Shown piece by piece: positions 33,668 to 43,803 of a stretch of 64,000 nucleotides of DNA. The notes under the pieces were generated by a model that worked only from the letters and a program-made list of their open reading frames with translations, was not told the DNA's origin and did no database searches. Position numbers and translations under genes: made by a program. How positions within the stretch are numbered: position 1 is the stretch's first letter; each line of letters opens with the position of its first letter. This DNA comes from Gloeomargarita lithophora Alchichica-D10 (lineage in GTDB: Bacteria > Cyanobacteriota > Cyanobacteriia > Gloeomargaritales > Gloeomargaritaceae), in assembly GCF_001870225.1 (NCBI RefSeq), contig NZ_CP017675.1, positions 701,930 to 765,929 of the forward strand. Direction: 5' to 3'.

Positions 33668-35727
33668 ATGCCGTTTTCGATTGCTGAATTATTAGGAAAT
33701 TTGCCGGAAGATAAGTTAATCGCTCCCAAGGTGTTGGCCAAGAAGCTTTTTTGTGAGGATGAAACCGACCGGGGGCGTTTGAAAATCGCCCTGGATGCCC
33801 TGGCCAAGTTGGAGTTGGTCACCGAGGAATTTGGTAAATATCGGCGGTTGGCCGTGCCGGATGTGGTCAAAGCCCGGTTACGGTTTTCGCGGGGTAGTTT
33901 TTGGGCGATCCAAGATGAACCGGGGGCGGCGGATGTTTACATTCCGGCTCGCTATTTGGGGACGGCTTGGCATGGGGATCGGGGATTGGTCAAGGTGATG
34001 CGTAAAGGCCGCAATCGCCGCAGCCCGGAAGGGGAAGTCTTTGTGGTTTTGGAGCGGGCGATTACGGCACTGTTGGCGCAGGTGCAGGTGACGGAGACGG
34101 GTTACCTCGCCAAGCCGATGGATGAGCGGTTGAATATCACGGTCACGTTGCCGGAAACGGTGGCGGACTTGGCGGAGCAGTTGGTTTATGTGACCATCAA
34201 ACGCTATCCCCTTGCCCAGTTACCGGCGCAGGGGGTGGTGAAACGGGTCTTGGGCACGGATGCCCGCACGGCTGACCCGGCGACCCTGGTGTTGTGTAAA
34301 CACAATTTACTACCCAACCCGCCGGTGGGGTTGCCGAAAATGTTAGACGGGGGGGGGAGCAACCGCTCCGGCAGGATTTTCGAGAACGGGCGACCTGGGG
34401 GTTGGGTGGGTTGGCGGTGTCCTGGGAACCGGGGACGGACGGGGGACGGGTATTGGGGATTCATTTGCCGGATGCCACCGCCAGCATGACCCCGGAAACC
34501 CTGGTGGATTGGTATGCCAGCCAACAGGGGGCGAGTTTTGGGTTGGGGGATATTATTGCCCCGATGACTCCGCCCGTGCCAGCGCGCTCGGAATGGCCGA
34601 GTATTTCCCTGTGGGTGCAGGTGGATGCCAACGGGGGGGTCGGTGCCTATCGCATCGAACCGGGTTGGGTGCGGGTGGACGAGGCACCCCCGCCGGAACT
34701 GATCAACGATGTGAGCACCTGGGTGCTCCAGACCCAAAAACGACCGGGATTGGCCTTCACAGAAGAACCCCGGCTCACCCTGGATGAACATCCCACGGGG
34801 TTAGCCGCCGCCGGGGACGCAGGGGTAGCCCAGGGGTTGGCTATCCTGGCAAATCATTTGTTGGCACGGCATATGCAAGCGTTGCAACTGCCGGGTTTAT
34901 TCCGGGTGCAAGCCCCCCCGGATGCGGAAGCCTGGGAACGCTATCGTTTCCTGCTCACGGAATTGGGGCTGACCCCACCGGAGGAACTAGAGCTTGCTAC
35001 CCTTTTGCCCCTGATCCAAGCCCACGAACTGGCACCCCTCCTCCAGAATTTGTTTCTGGAACTGCTCAAACCCCCGACGGATAGCCTGCAACCGGGCGGG
35101 CATTTCGGGGTGGGAGTCGAACCCTACCTGCATGGGGTGGCCGCCTTTGAGCGTTATGCGGATTTGTTCAATCAACGGGTGCTGTGGGCGTTGTTTACCC
35201 AGGGGAAAGACCGGAAAAGTGCCCGCTCCAAGGAAACCATTGACCCCCGTAGCAGTGAATGTCATGGCCGGGTGGATTGGCCGGTACTCCCCACTGGGCT
35301 GCAGGAGGATTTGCAAAACCAGGCCCAACAACTTTTACCCCAACTCCAGGAGCGGGAGCGTGCCCATCGCCAAGCCCGGGAAGACTATCGCCATTTGGTG
35401 TGGTTGCACCGCTGTGATTTAACCCCCGGTCAGACTTTGCGGGGGCTGGTAGTGGGGGTCGAATCCTACGGCTCTTTTGTGGCAATTCAGCATACGCCCC
35501 TCCAGGGTTTGGTGCATGTGACGGCCTTGAAAAACGATTGGTATGAATTTCGCCCCAAACAACAGGCTTTGGTGGGACGGAAAACCAATGCCACCTTTGT
35601 GGTGGGAGCGGTCATGGAGGTGGTGGTCAAAGGCATTGACTATTACCGGCAACAGGTGGATTTGACCCTCCCGCCGGACATGGGCGATGAAACCCACGAG
35701 CCGGATGCCAGCCCCGCAGATGCCTAG
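33668..35727 (+). pseudogene. RNase II/R-family protein, frameshifted at a nine-G run and lacking catalytic aspartates
   Basis: Two overlapping frames make one RNB-family protein of about 686 residues. The first (33668 on) has the N-terminal helical and cold-shock parts (LRFSRGSFWAIQDEPGAADVYIP, RSPEGEVFVVLERA) and reads correctly to MLDGG near 34350. The second frame carries the RNB and C-terminal S1 domains (GQTLRGLVVGVESYGSFVAI). They join only if the nine-G run at 34349-34357 gains one G or loses two. The usual DxxxxDFDDA catalytic stretch is replaced by WGLGGLAVSWE, and the usual SPIRRYADL by GVAAFERYADL. So even in frame it looks like a non-catalytic RNA-binding relative. Confidence 0.75.
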
Positions 35728-35781
35728 GCCGCCCGGCATTCCCTGGCGCTTTCTCCAGTACAGTAAACACAGCCCTACCCC

Positions 35782-36201
35782 ATGCGTGTCGCCATGATTG
35801 AGCGTTTCAAGGCGTTTTTGCAAAAAGACCCCCAACCGGCGGTACAGCCCCAACGGGAAGCCCTGGTGGATTTACTTTTGTTGGGGATGTACACGGATAA
35901 TTTGCTCTCCGTTGCCGAGGCGGATTTGTTAGAAGCAAAACTGTTTGATTTACCCTGGGAATCGGGGCAAGCCTTGAGTATTTATCTCCAAGCGAATATG
36001 CCCAAAATTCGCATGGCCTACGAAAATCCACCCAACCGTTTGCAACTTTTGCAATCCATTCGTGACCGCCTGCCCACCCCCGCAGTTCGCCTGGATGCCT
36101 ATCAAAAATTGCAGGAATTTTTAGCCATAGATGGGGTCGCCGGGGGTGAACAGGAATTTCTCACCCAAGTCCGGACGGTGTTGGGGGTGGGAATGGGATG
36201 A
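35782..36201 (+). CDS. small helical protein, possibly TerB-like
   Basis: 139 residues (135 if the second ATG at 35794 is used). All helical: EALVDLLLLGMYTDNLLSVAEADLLEAKLFDLPW (begins about 26) resembles the first helices of the TerB/DjlA-like fold, which also uses acidic residues in this region. There are no cysteines, signal or membrane span. It follows the RNase II-like gene by 54 bp on the same strand and may be cotranscribed. The TerB relation is an impression, not a match. Confidence 0.5.
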   Translation: MRVAMIERFKAFLQKDPQPAVQPQREALVDLLLLGMYTDNLLSVAEADLLEAKLFDLPWESGQALSIYLQANMPKIRMAYENPPNRLQLLQSIRDRLPTPAVRLDAYQKLQEFLAIDGVAGGEQEFLTQVRTVLGVGMG

Positions 36202-36250
36202 GAGCCTGAACTGCGCCAGGGCGAATATCCCCAGGCTGTTGCCAGGGAAT

Positions 36251-37615
36251 CTATTGCGGCTGGTGACCGGCAATGGATGCGGGGTTCAGGGTGCTGGCGA
36301 GATTTAACCCCAGGGTCTGATCCACCTGCTGGAGGAATTGCTGGATCATCTCAGGATACGCCCGCATCAAGGCGGTTAACGCTCGCCCGTCCCCAGTATC
36401 AATAACGTTGATCTGACCGAGGTTTAACTTTTGGGGCACCTGCGCCGCCGTGGTGAGTAACATTTCCAGTTGTTGAATCAGCAAGATGGCACTGGCATCC
36501 TGACCATACTGTTGCCACAATTCCGTCAGCATATCGGTCACAGCGGCGGTGGCTTTGGCATTGGCCGCCAGGGGAGCCGCCTGCCCCCGTGCCAAAAGCT
36601 CCTGGGCTTGCCGTTGCGCCTGGGCAGGCAATACCACATCCGCCTCTAAGCGCAATCGTTCCAGTTCGGCGCGCACGGTTTGCAGTTCCTGTTCGGCGCG
36701 GGCGAGGGTTTCTTGGGTAATGGCTTCGGTGCGTTCTTCCTCGGAGCGCGCTTGGAGTTCGAGTTCTGCCTGCATTTTACGTTGCTCATTTTGCTTTTGC
36801 TGGATGGCCGCCTGGGCTTCTTTTTGGGCAACTTCAGCGGCGCGACGGCTTTCGGCGGCGGCGGTTTCCGCTTCCCGTTCCGCATTGGATTCGGCAATTT
36901 TGGCATCCCGAATCATATTAGCAATTTGGCGGCGGCCAATCGAATTGAGATAATCTACTTCATCGGAAACGCTCTGGATTTTCAGGGTGTCAAGTTGTAA
37001 ACCCAATTTGGATAAATCCCGCTCCACATACTTGGAAATGCGGTCGGCAAATTCGAGCCGGTCTTCGTTAATTTGTTCTGGGGTTAAAGTTGCCACCACC
37101 CCCCGCAAATTGCCCTCTAAAGTTTCCCTGGCAACCCGGATAATTTCCTCCCGTTTGCGACCCAAAAACCGCTCAATGGCATTCCCCACAATATTGGGGG
37201 CACTGGAAACTTTGATATTGGCAATGGCTTGGATTTGCAGGGGAGTACCGCCCGCCGAGTAAGCATTTTTGACCTCCACCTGGACGGGCATGGTGGTCAA
37301 ATCCATCCGATCGACGTTTTCAATAATCGGAATCCGAATCGAAGCTCCCCCAAAAACGACCCGATAACCCACCTTTTCCCCGGTACTGAGCCGATGTTCT
37401 CGCCCGGAGAAAATGAGAATTTCATTGGGATTGCAAATATAAATAATTTGACTAAGAATAACCAAAACTATTACCAAGACAAACAGGGTCAAAAAGGCGA
37501 GGGTTATTACGCCCAATAAACTCACGCCTCCACCCGCCGGGGTTTGCGCCAACACCGGTAGAGCTAAGGTTAAACCCAGGGTATTCAAACCCAACAACCA
37601 ACGGAGTCGAGTCAT
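36251..37615 (-). CDS. flotillin-like SPFH-domain membrane scaffold protein
   Basis: 454 residues from ATG 37615, set by AGGGGAGA upstream; the frame is open further, but that part lies over the methyltransferase end. A signal-like first helix (about 1-24) and a membrane span (about 30-55) precede the SPFH domain (IYICNPNEILIFSGREHRL, VDRMDLTTMPVQVEVKNAYS, about 60-230). A long Glu/Ala coiled coil (about 240-350) and a C-terminal helical part follow. Flotillins organise membrane microdomains. It is the last gene of a three-gene unit with the methyltransferase and SYLF genes. Confidence 0.88.
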   Translation of the reverse strand: MTRLRWLLGLNTLGLTLALPVLAQTPAGGGVSLLGVITLAFLTLFVLVIVLVILSQIIYICNPNEILIFSGREHRLSTGEKVGYRVVFGGASIRIPIIENVDRMDLTTMPVQVEVKNAYSAGGTPLQIQAIANIKVSSAPNIVGNAIERFLGRKREEIIRVARETLEGNLRGVVATLTPEQINEDRLEFADRISKYVERDLSKLGLQLDTLKIQSVSDEVDYLNSIGRRQIANMIRDAKIAESNAEREAETAAAESRRAAEVAQKEAQAAIQQKQNEQRKMQAELELQARSEEERTEAITQETLARAEQELQTVRAELERLRLEADVVLPAQAQRQAQELLARGQAAPLAANAKATAAVTDMLTELWQQYGQDASAILLIQQLEMLLTTAAQVPQKLNLGQINVIDTGDGRALTALMRAYPEMIQQFLQQVDQTLGLNLASTLNPASIAGHQPQ

Positions 37616-37658
37616 GGTAATTTCTCCCCTTGCTGACTTCCAGGGTAACATGGCTGGG

Positions 37659-38408
37659 CTAGGGGGCGTTCGGGGGTTTTTGCGCCAAAAATCGTAAACG
37701 CACATAATCCACCACCCACACCCCATCGGGTTGATAAAGTTGGGGCCGCAACCGTGCCACGACCTCAGTAATAAAATCAGCCCGTTCCTCTGGGAGTACC
37801 CAAGCCAGGGAGGACTGGGCGAACAGCATCAACCAATCCCGCAAATCTCCCGGCAAAGGGGTAGGACGGGGGATCAATTCAATGGTGGGGACGCTAAAGC
37901 CTCCGGCTTCCAGCAGTTGGCGATAGGTGGTGGGGTCGGGGAAAAAACACGGGTACGGCACGTTCAGTCCCCGGGCGGCGAAGGTTGTCTCCAGTGCCGT
38001 GAGAATGGTGGCGATGTTGCCCTGCCCCCCCAATTCCCCCACAAATCGGCCACCCGGTTTGAGTGCCCGCCAGACCCCGCTGATCACCGCTTCGGGTTGT
38101 GGCATCCAATGCAGAGCCGCATTAGAAAAAACCGCATCAAATTCCCGGTCAAAGGGGAGTGCCATGCCATCCATGACGTGGGCGGTCAGCCCCCGGGATT
38201 GGGTCGCCATGACCATCTCAGGACTGGCATCAATACCCACGACCCGACAGCCCGCTGTCTGGAGTTTGAGCGTTAAAACCCCATCCCCACAGCCCAAATC
38301 CAGGATACGCTCCCCCGGTTGGGGGGCGAGTAAGGCCAGAACCGCCTCGCCCAGATCAGAGACAAAACGGGCGGTCTGGGCGTATTGCGTTGGGTTCCAC
38401 TCCTGCAC
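37659..38408 (-). CDS. class I SAM-dependent methyltransferase
   Basis: 249 residues from GTG 38408, the codon directly after the TAG of the SYLF gene. ILDLGCGDGVLTLKL (about 35-49) is motif I, VVGIDASPEMV binds the ribose with Asp, and DAVFSNAALHWMPQPEAV (about 90-107) is the motif shared with trans-aconitate/Tam-type enzymes, followed by LKPGGRFV. The substrate is unknown. Zero spacing with the upstream gene and 43 bp to the flotillin gene suggest one transcript. Confidence 0.85.
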   Translation of the reverse strand: MQEWNPTQYAQTARFVSDLGEAVLALLAPQPGERILDLGCGDGVLTLKLQTAGCRVVGIDASPEMVMATQSRGLTAHVMDGMALPFDREFDAVFSNAALHWMPQPEAVISGVWRALKPGGRFVGELGGQGNIATILTALETTFAARGLNVPYPCFFPDPTTYRQLLEAGGFSVPTIELIPRPTPLPGDLRDWLMLFAQSSLAWVLPEERADFITEVVARLRPQLYQPDGVWVVDYVRLRFLAQKPPNAP

Positions 38409-39089
38409 CTACTTCATCGCCCGGTTCAATGTTTGGTGTAATCGCTCCACCACCGGCACCACGGGGATACTGGGGTCGTTGAAAACAGTTTGCGCCGTCA
38501 AGGGGGCACGGCCATAAAATTCCTCGGTGCGGTCGCGGTTGAAGGAGATTTTATTCCCGGCGAGGGTCACCCCGGCGAATAAACCGGCACTGCGGGAGTA
38601 GGCAAAAATGTCCGTGTTTCCCGGCGTATCCGTGGGCATCACCGCATTGCTCCCCACCGGCCCGGCGGCGACCCCCACATCGCCCCCCAGGTTAAAAGAC
38701 TGGCGCAGGAGGCTCCGCACCGCCCGTTGATTCATAAAGACCAGCACAATATCGGAGGATTTGGCACCAGCTTGCAGGCCAAAACTGCCCCCGGAGAGGC
38801 CAACAAAAATCGGGTTACCCCAGCGGCCTTTATCATCTTTCACCGTAATAATTCCCGACCCCCCCGTGCCCCCAAAAATAAACCCCGCCGTAGTGACATT
38901 GGGAATGATGGCAATCCCCTGGGCTTGGCGCATGACGCTACTGGGAATGCGTTGATTGGGGTTAGCCATAAACGAGGCAAAGGTATCGGCGGCGTTTTGG
39001 ATTTGTTCTTCCCTAGTTTCAGCTAGGGCGGGCAGGGCAACGGTGATCACTACGGCGGGAATCAAACCCATCAGCATGGCATGGCGCAT
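38409..39089 (-). CDS. exported SYLF-domain (Ysc84-type) lipid-binding protein
   Basis: 226 residues from ATG 39089, with GGGAG about ten bases before; an upstream TTG is less likely. A signal peptide (about 1-24, ending in LAE) is followed by the SYLF domain: IPSSVMRQAQGIAIIPNV, FGGTGGSGIITVKDDKGRWGNPIFVGLSGGSFGLQAGAKSSDIVLV in its glycine-rich core, and FNLGGDVGVAAGPVG. SYLF proteins bind phosphoinositides in eukaryotes; in bacteria they are secreted or periplasmic with unclear roles. First gene of the unit with methyltransferase and flotillin; divergent from mrdA. Confidence 0.85.
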   Translation of the reverse strand: MRHAMLMGLIPAVVITVALPALAETREEQIQNAADTFASFMANPNQRIPSSVMRQAQGIAIIPNVTTAGFIFGGTGGSGIITVKDDKGRWGNPIFVGLSGGSFGLQAGAKSSDIVLVFMNQRAVRSLLRQSFNLGGDVGVAAGPVGSNAVMPTDTPGNTDIFAYSRSAGLFAGVTLAGNKISFNRDRTEEFYGRAPLTAQTVFNDPSIPVVPVVERLHQTLNRAMK

Positions 39090-39256
39090 CCCATTCACTC
39101 CCAAATTTTTTTTTTACAATTTACCACTTCAGGGACGGCAATCAACCCGGTTGCGGTTCCCCGCCGCTGGGTCAATTGGTTCTGAACGCCTCAGACAGAC
39201 TTCCCCCAGTTGTGCTATTGATGGGGTTATCAGTAATAATGGACAGTTTTTAACCG

Positions 39257-41056
39257 ATGGTGCTTTGGCAACAGACCGCTCGCTTCAAGGAATCCCCCTG
39301 GGCGGAACCGGGGATTGGTCGGGGACGGCAGGCGGTGGTCTTGATTGCCAGCATTAGTTTGGTGTTGTTTGGGGCGATTGGTAGCCGTTTGGCCTATTTG
39401 CAGTTGGTCAAAGGCCAGGAACACCAGCAGATGGCGGATAGTAATCGGATTCGTTTGATTCCCAAACCGCCGGACCGGGGGCGGATTTTTGACCGCCAGG
39501 GACGGTTGCTGGCGGGGAGTCGCCTGTCCTACTCGGTCTTTCTCTGGCCGATTGCCCAGCGTCCCCAGGACTGGCAAAAGAGCCTGACGACCCTGGCGCA
39601 ATTGCTGGATATTCCCGAAAAGGAGATGAAAAACCGCTTGGAGCAGGCGGGGTATTATTCGCCCTACCTATTGCGTTTGGCACGGGGGATCGGCCCGGCG
39701 CAAATCACGGCGCTCATGGAGCATAGCGATACTTTGCCGGGGGTGATTTTGAACGCCGAACCCATCCGGTATTACCCCCAGGGGGAATTGCTCTCCCATG
39801 TGTTGGGCTATACGGGGGAAATCAGTGAAAAGGAATTAGCCGCCCGCCAGCCGGAAAATTACCGCATCGGGGATGTGATCGGGCAGATGGGGATAGAATC
39901 CGCCCTGGAATCCCGGCTCAGAGGCACATGGGGGGGGCAACAGGTGGAGGTGGATGCCCGGGGGCAGGTTTTACGCATTCTGGGCAAAAAACCTTCGGTG
40001 GCGGGGCAGGATGTGACGTTGACGTTGGATTTGGATTTACAAAAAGCGGCGGCCAAAGCCCTGGGAACCCGCCGGGGGGCGGTGGTGGCGATTGACCCCA
40101 GGGATGGGGCGGTGCGGGCGCTGGTCAGCTATCCGGGGTTTGACCCCAATATCTTCTCCGGGCGGGTCACGCCGCACCAGTGGCAGGAACTCCAACGACG
40201 CAGTTTTCCGTTTGTGAATCGGGCTTTGCAGGGCTATCCCCCCGCCAGTACGTTTAAGATCATTACCACGACGGCGGCTTTGGAATCCGGTCGCTTCAGT
40301 CCGAATACGGTTTTGGCCACGTTTCCGTTTTTGACCGTGGGGGGGATTCAGTTTTGGGACTGGAACCGGGCGGGGTTTGGGCCGTTGGATTTCACCGGGG
40401 CGATGGCCTGGAGCAGTGATACGTTTTTTTATCAGATTGCCCTGGGGGTGAAGGAGCAACCGATTGCCGAATGGTCGCGCCGCTACGGGTTTGGCGAAAA
40501 AACCGGCCTTGAATTGGCCGCTGAGGAAGCTAAGGGGTTGGTACCCGATGAAGCCTGGAAGCTAAAAAACCTCCAGGAGCCTTGGTACGCCGGGGATACG
40601 GTGAATATGTCCATCGGCCAGGGTTTTATGCAAACCTCGCCGTTGCAAGTGGCGGTGATGTTTGCGGTGGTGGCGAATGGGGGCGACCGGGTGCGTCCCC
40701 ACCTGTACCAAACGGCGGGGGATAGCCCCAGTCAGTGGCGCACGTCCATTGGCCTCAAACCGGTCACCGTTGACATTTTGAAGCGGGGGTTGCGCCAGGT
40801 GGTCACCGGCGGTACGGGGGGCAAGCTCAATGTCAGCCATCTGCCGCCCATTGCGGGCAAAAGCGGTACGGCGGAAGACCCGCCCCGCCAAAGCCATACC
40901 TGGTTTGGTGCCTATGCCCCGGCGGACAAACCGGAACTGGTGGTGGTGGCCTTTGGGGAAAATTCCGGGGGGGGTGGCGGTAGCCTGACCGGACCCATGA
41001 CCTTGCAGGTGTTGGAAGCCTACTTTGCCCAGCAGAAAAAGCAGGGTCGCCGATGA
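39257..41056 (+). CDS. mrdA: penicillin-binding protein 2 (cell-elongation transpeptidase)
   Basis: 599 residues. One N-terminal membrane span (about 25-47), a dimerisation domain with PDRGRIFDRQGRLLA (about 70-84), and a transpeptidase domain with all three motifs: S331 and K334 in YPPASTFK, the SSD triad in MAWSSDTFF, and KSGT (K535) in IAGKSGTAE. It crosslinks peptidoglycan with the Rod complex for side-wall growth. No rodA or mre genes are near. Its TGA overlaps the next gene's ATG, so the two are translationally coupled. Confidence 0.95.
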   Translation: MVLWQQTARFKESPWAEPGIGRGRQAVVLIASISLVLFGAIGSRLAYLQLVKGQEHQQMADSNRIRLIPKPPDRGRIFDRQGRLLAGSRLSYSVFLWPIAQRPQDWQKSLTTLAQLLDIPEKEMKNRLEQAGYYSPYLLRLARGIGPAQITALMEHSDTLPGVILNAEPIRYYPQGELLSHVLGYTGEISEKELAARQPENYRIGDVIGQMGIESALESRLRGTWGGQQVEVDARGQVLRILGKKPSVAGQDVTLTLDLDLQKAAAKALGTRRGAVVAIDPRDGAVRALVSYPGFDPNIFSGRVTPHQWQELQRRSFPFVNRALQGYPPASTFKIITTTAALESGRFSPNTVLATFPFLTVGGIQFWDWNRAGFGPLDFTGAMAWSSDTFFYQIALGVKEQPIAEWSRRYGFGEKTGLELAAEEAKGLVPDEAWKLKNLQEPWYAGDTVNMSIGQGFMQTSPLQVAVMFAVVANGGDRVRPHLYQTAGDSPSQWRTSIGLKPVTVDILKRGLRQVVTGGTGGKLNVSHLPPIAGKSGTAEDPPRQSHTWFGAYAPADKPELVVVAFGENSGGGGGSLTGPMTLQVLEAYFAQQKKQGRR

Positions 41057-42651
41057 ATGATAGGCGGAATGACGCTGGGCAACCGGTGATTTTGCTCGCC
41101 AGTCGGGAACCCATCCTGCGCTTGGGTTTATCCCGGTGGCTGGAGCAACAAAATTTAGCGCAAGTGGTGACCAGTGACCAGCCGGGGGATTTGCAAAATC
41201 TGCTCAACGAACGACTCCAGCAGACCCAGCCCCTGGTGAATTTGTTGGTCTTGGATGTGGAATTGGCGGATATTCCCCTGTGCCAATCCCTAAAACGCCG
41301 GTATCCCCACCTGCCGATGCTTGCCCTGGGGCCACCCGTGAGCCGGGATCAACTCCTGCGGTATCAACAGTTGGGTTTGGCCGCCTATGTGGAACGGCAG
41401 ACCCCGGCGGCGGTTCTCTGGCAATGGATGCAGGCCATCCTGGGCGGCTATTCCCCCTGGTTGCAACCGGAAATTGTGGCACCCCAATGGCGTTCCCAGT
41501 TGTACCAGCAGGGGTTAGCGCAGATTGAAACGGCACTTACCCAATGCCACCAATGGCGCCAACGCCCCCGCCCCTGGCTAGAACGGCAGATTAGCCAAGG
41601 CCGCATCCGGGAACTGCACGCCGCCCGCCGTTTGTTGACCTGGCTCTGGCGACCCGGACCGGTGCTGGCTCCGCCCCCCCAAGTCAGCCACTCCCCCCTG
41701 ACCCTGCCCACCGGGGAACGCTTGAGCCGGGTACGGCAACAATTCAACCAACCCGTGACCAACACCAGCGGTCTGCTGTTGGAAACCGACCTGCTGCGGT
41801 TTGAGAAACAACGGGAACTCTGGCACACCATCCTCACCCGTTGGGAAACCCTGTTGGCGGAATTGATCGAAGCGCGCCTGACCGCCGCCGACCTCCCTAC
41901 CCGTTGTCCCGAACTGGTGCAACGACTTTGGCAGGAAGCCCTGACGGATTTTATTGGTCGTTATTACACCCTGGACGGCCAAGATGTGATGGACACCCTG
42001 CTGGCGCAACGGGACACGGTGCAGACATTGATTTTAGCCAAAATCCCTTTGCTCACCGACCTCTTCAGCTACCACCTATTTCAAACCCCGCTCCAGATTG
42101 ATGGGGTTTTGTACGCGGCCAATAGTCAAATCGCCAGCGACCACGCCGCCATTTTGTTAGAAAACCTAGTTTTACAAGTCGCCAACGGGGTGGTGCAGCC
42201 CCTGGTGAATTGCTTCCCCCACCACGAATCAGTCAAGCAACGGTTTTACCGGCGCAACCTCATCTCCACGCGCGAAACCGAACGCCTCCGCAATCAACTC
42301 TCCCAACGTTATCGCTGGCAGTGCTACTGGGACGAACCCCGCGCCATTTTTGAAAGCCGCTACCAACTCCTACGGATTCACCAGCAAGCCATTGTCCTTT
42401 ACCCGGTCTATGCCGGTCGCACGGCGGAATTGGCGCAACTCCAGGGCATTCCCTGGCTGGTCACCCTCTGGCTGGAATTTCAAGATGCCATTGCCCCGGT
42501 GCTACGGGCGGTGGCGAATTACATTGGCCGTACCAGTGCCTATTTGCTCACCCGGATCGTTGGCCGGGGTTTGGGCTTGATTGGCCGGGGAATTTTGCAG
42601 GGTATTGGTAGTACTTTGCAGAACAACCGCACCCAGGGGTCTTCCCAGTAG
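41053..42651 (+). CDS. DUF3685/Ycf55-like protein with receiver-like N-terminus
   Basis: 532 residues. Residues 10-130 resemble a response-regulator receiver fold (VILLASREPILRLGLSRWL, LLVLDVELADIPLC, LPMLALGPP, GLAAYVERQTP), with Asp at the usual position but the full acidic pocket not clear. The rest, with LLETDLLRFEKQRELWHTILTRWE and the C-terminal AIFESRYQLLRIHQQ, fits the cyanobacterial DUF3685 and plastid Ycf55 family, which has no known role. It overlaps mrdA by four bases (ATGA), so a link to growth control is possible but unproven. Confidence 0.75.
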   Translation: MNDRRNDAGQPVILLASREPILRLGLSRWLEQQNLAQVVTSDQPGDLQNLLNERLQQTQPLVNLLVLDVELADIPLCQSLKRRYPHLPMLALGPPVSRDQLLRYQQLGLAAYVERQTPAAVLWQWMQAILGGYSPWLQPEIVAPQWRSQLYQQGLAQIETALTQCHQWRQRPRPWLERQISQGRIRELHAARRLLTWLWRPGPVLAPPPQVSHSPLTLPTGERLSRVRQQFNQPVTNTSGLLLETDLLRFEKQRELWHTILTRWETLLAELIEARLTAADLPTRCPELVQRLWQEALTDFIGRYYTLDGQDVMDTLLAQRDTVQTLILAKIPLLTDLFSYHLFQTPLQIDGVLYAANSQIASDHAAILLENLVLQVANGVVQPLVNCFPHHESVKQRFYRRNLISTRETERLRNQLSQRYRWQCYWDEPRAIFESRYQLLRIHQQAIVLYPVYAGRTAELAQLQGIPWLVTLWLEFQDAIAPVLRAVANYIGRTSAYLLTRIVGRGLGLIGRGILQGIGSTLQNNRTQGSSQ

Positions 42652-42768
42652 TAACCAGGCCAGAAGCAACCGTTTATGCCTAAGAGCGGGGCAGGCGGAT
42701 TTGAACGCATTTGAACGTATCAGGGGCTGGTTCCGTCTAATTTCTCGAAACCCTTGGGTTGCTATCAA

Positions 42769-43803
42769 ATGCTTCATCTAGGCCGTTGCACCGGGGGATT
42801 GGCGGTGGTTTTGGGGCTGAGCCATTGGGGTGGGATTTCCCTGGTCACTGCCCAATCCCGGCGGGATGCCGACCCCACCCCCGCCAAAACTTTAGTGGTC
42901 AATGGGGTACCCCGCACCTATCGAATTGCTGTGCCCCCCCGGCGGGCGGGCGGGCGTTCTCCGCTGTTGATTGCCCTCCACGGGGGCGGGGGCACGGGGG
43001 CAGGGATGGAACGCCTGACTCGATTGAGCGATTTAGCCAATCAAGCCGGTGTGATCGTGGTCTATCCCGATGGTTGGAACCGCCATTGGCACGACCGCCG
43101 CAACCCCCGCTTTGTGCCGGAACCAGGGGTGCAGGATGTGCCATTTATCAACCAATTGATTGATGAAGTCCACCGCACCTACACCCTTGACCAACAGCGC
43201 ATTTATGTCACCGGCATTTCCAATGGCGGCTTTTTTGCCCAGGTGCTGGCCTGTGAGCTAAGCCATCGCCTCGCCGCCGTTGCTGTGGTTAGCTCGAACC
43301 TGCCCCAGGGATTGGCGGAAAATTGTCCGGCGACCCAATCCGTACCTATTTTGTACATCTTGGGAACCAATGACCCCCTGATTCCTTACGCTGGTGGTGA
43401 AATCCGAGGGAAACAAGGGCGTAAAGGGGTGGTATATTCGGCGCAAGCATCCCTGGACTTTTGGCGCCAACGCTACCGGCTCCCGGCCACGCCCCAGGTG
43501 CAAGCCCTGCCGGATCGGGTCAACGACCAAACCAGCGCCCAACAGATAACCTATCAAAACCGGGCAGTGGCGGTCAGTCTGATCACCATTCAAGGGGGCG
43601 GGCATACCTGGCCGGGCGGGCCACAATACCTACCGCAACGGTTTATCGGTCGGGTCAGCCAGGATTTCGATGCCAGCGCAACCATCTGGCAGTTTGTCCG
43701 CCGCTATCGCCGTAACCCCTCATCGCCGGGGGCTAACCAATCCTGGGGTTTGAGAAATTCCTCGGTCAACTCCGCCTCCGGGGTGCCCGGCACTGGCGTG
43801 TAA
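42769..43803 (+). CDS. secreted PHB depolymerase/feruloyl esterase-like alpha/beta hydrolase
   Basis: 344 residues from ATG 42769. A signal peptide (to about 29) is followed by an alpha/beta hydrolase of the LpqC/esterase type: [20 protein letters not shown] for the oxyanion region, catalytic Ser in [16 protein letters not shown], Asp in [13 protein letters not shown] and His in GGGHTWPGG. It probably cleaves esters outside the cell membrane. The last 33 residues, past FVRRYRR, are read from the antisense of hemF: the stop lies 100 bp inside that gene's end. The tail is probably not functional. Confidence 0.85.
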   Translation: MLHLGRCTGGLAVVLGLSHWGGISLVTAQSRRDADPTPAKTLVVNGVPRTYRIAVPPRRAGGRSPLLIALHGGGGTGAGMERLTRLSDLANQAGVIVVYPDGWNRHWHDRRNPRFVPEPGVQDVPFINQLIDEVHRTYTLDQQRIYVTGISNGGFFAQVLACELSHRLAAVAVVSSNLPQGLAENCPATQSVPILYILGTNDPLIPYAGGEIRGKQGRKGVVYSAQASLDFWRQRYRLPATPQVQALPDRVNDQTSAQQITYQNRAVAVSLITIQGGGHTWPGGPQYLPQRFIGRVSQDFDASATIWQFVRRYRRNPSSPGANQSWGLRNSSVNSASGVPGTGV

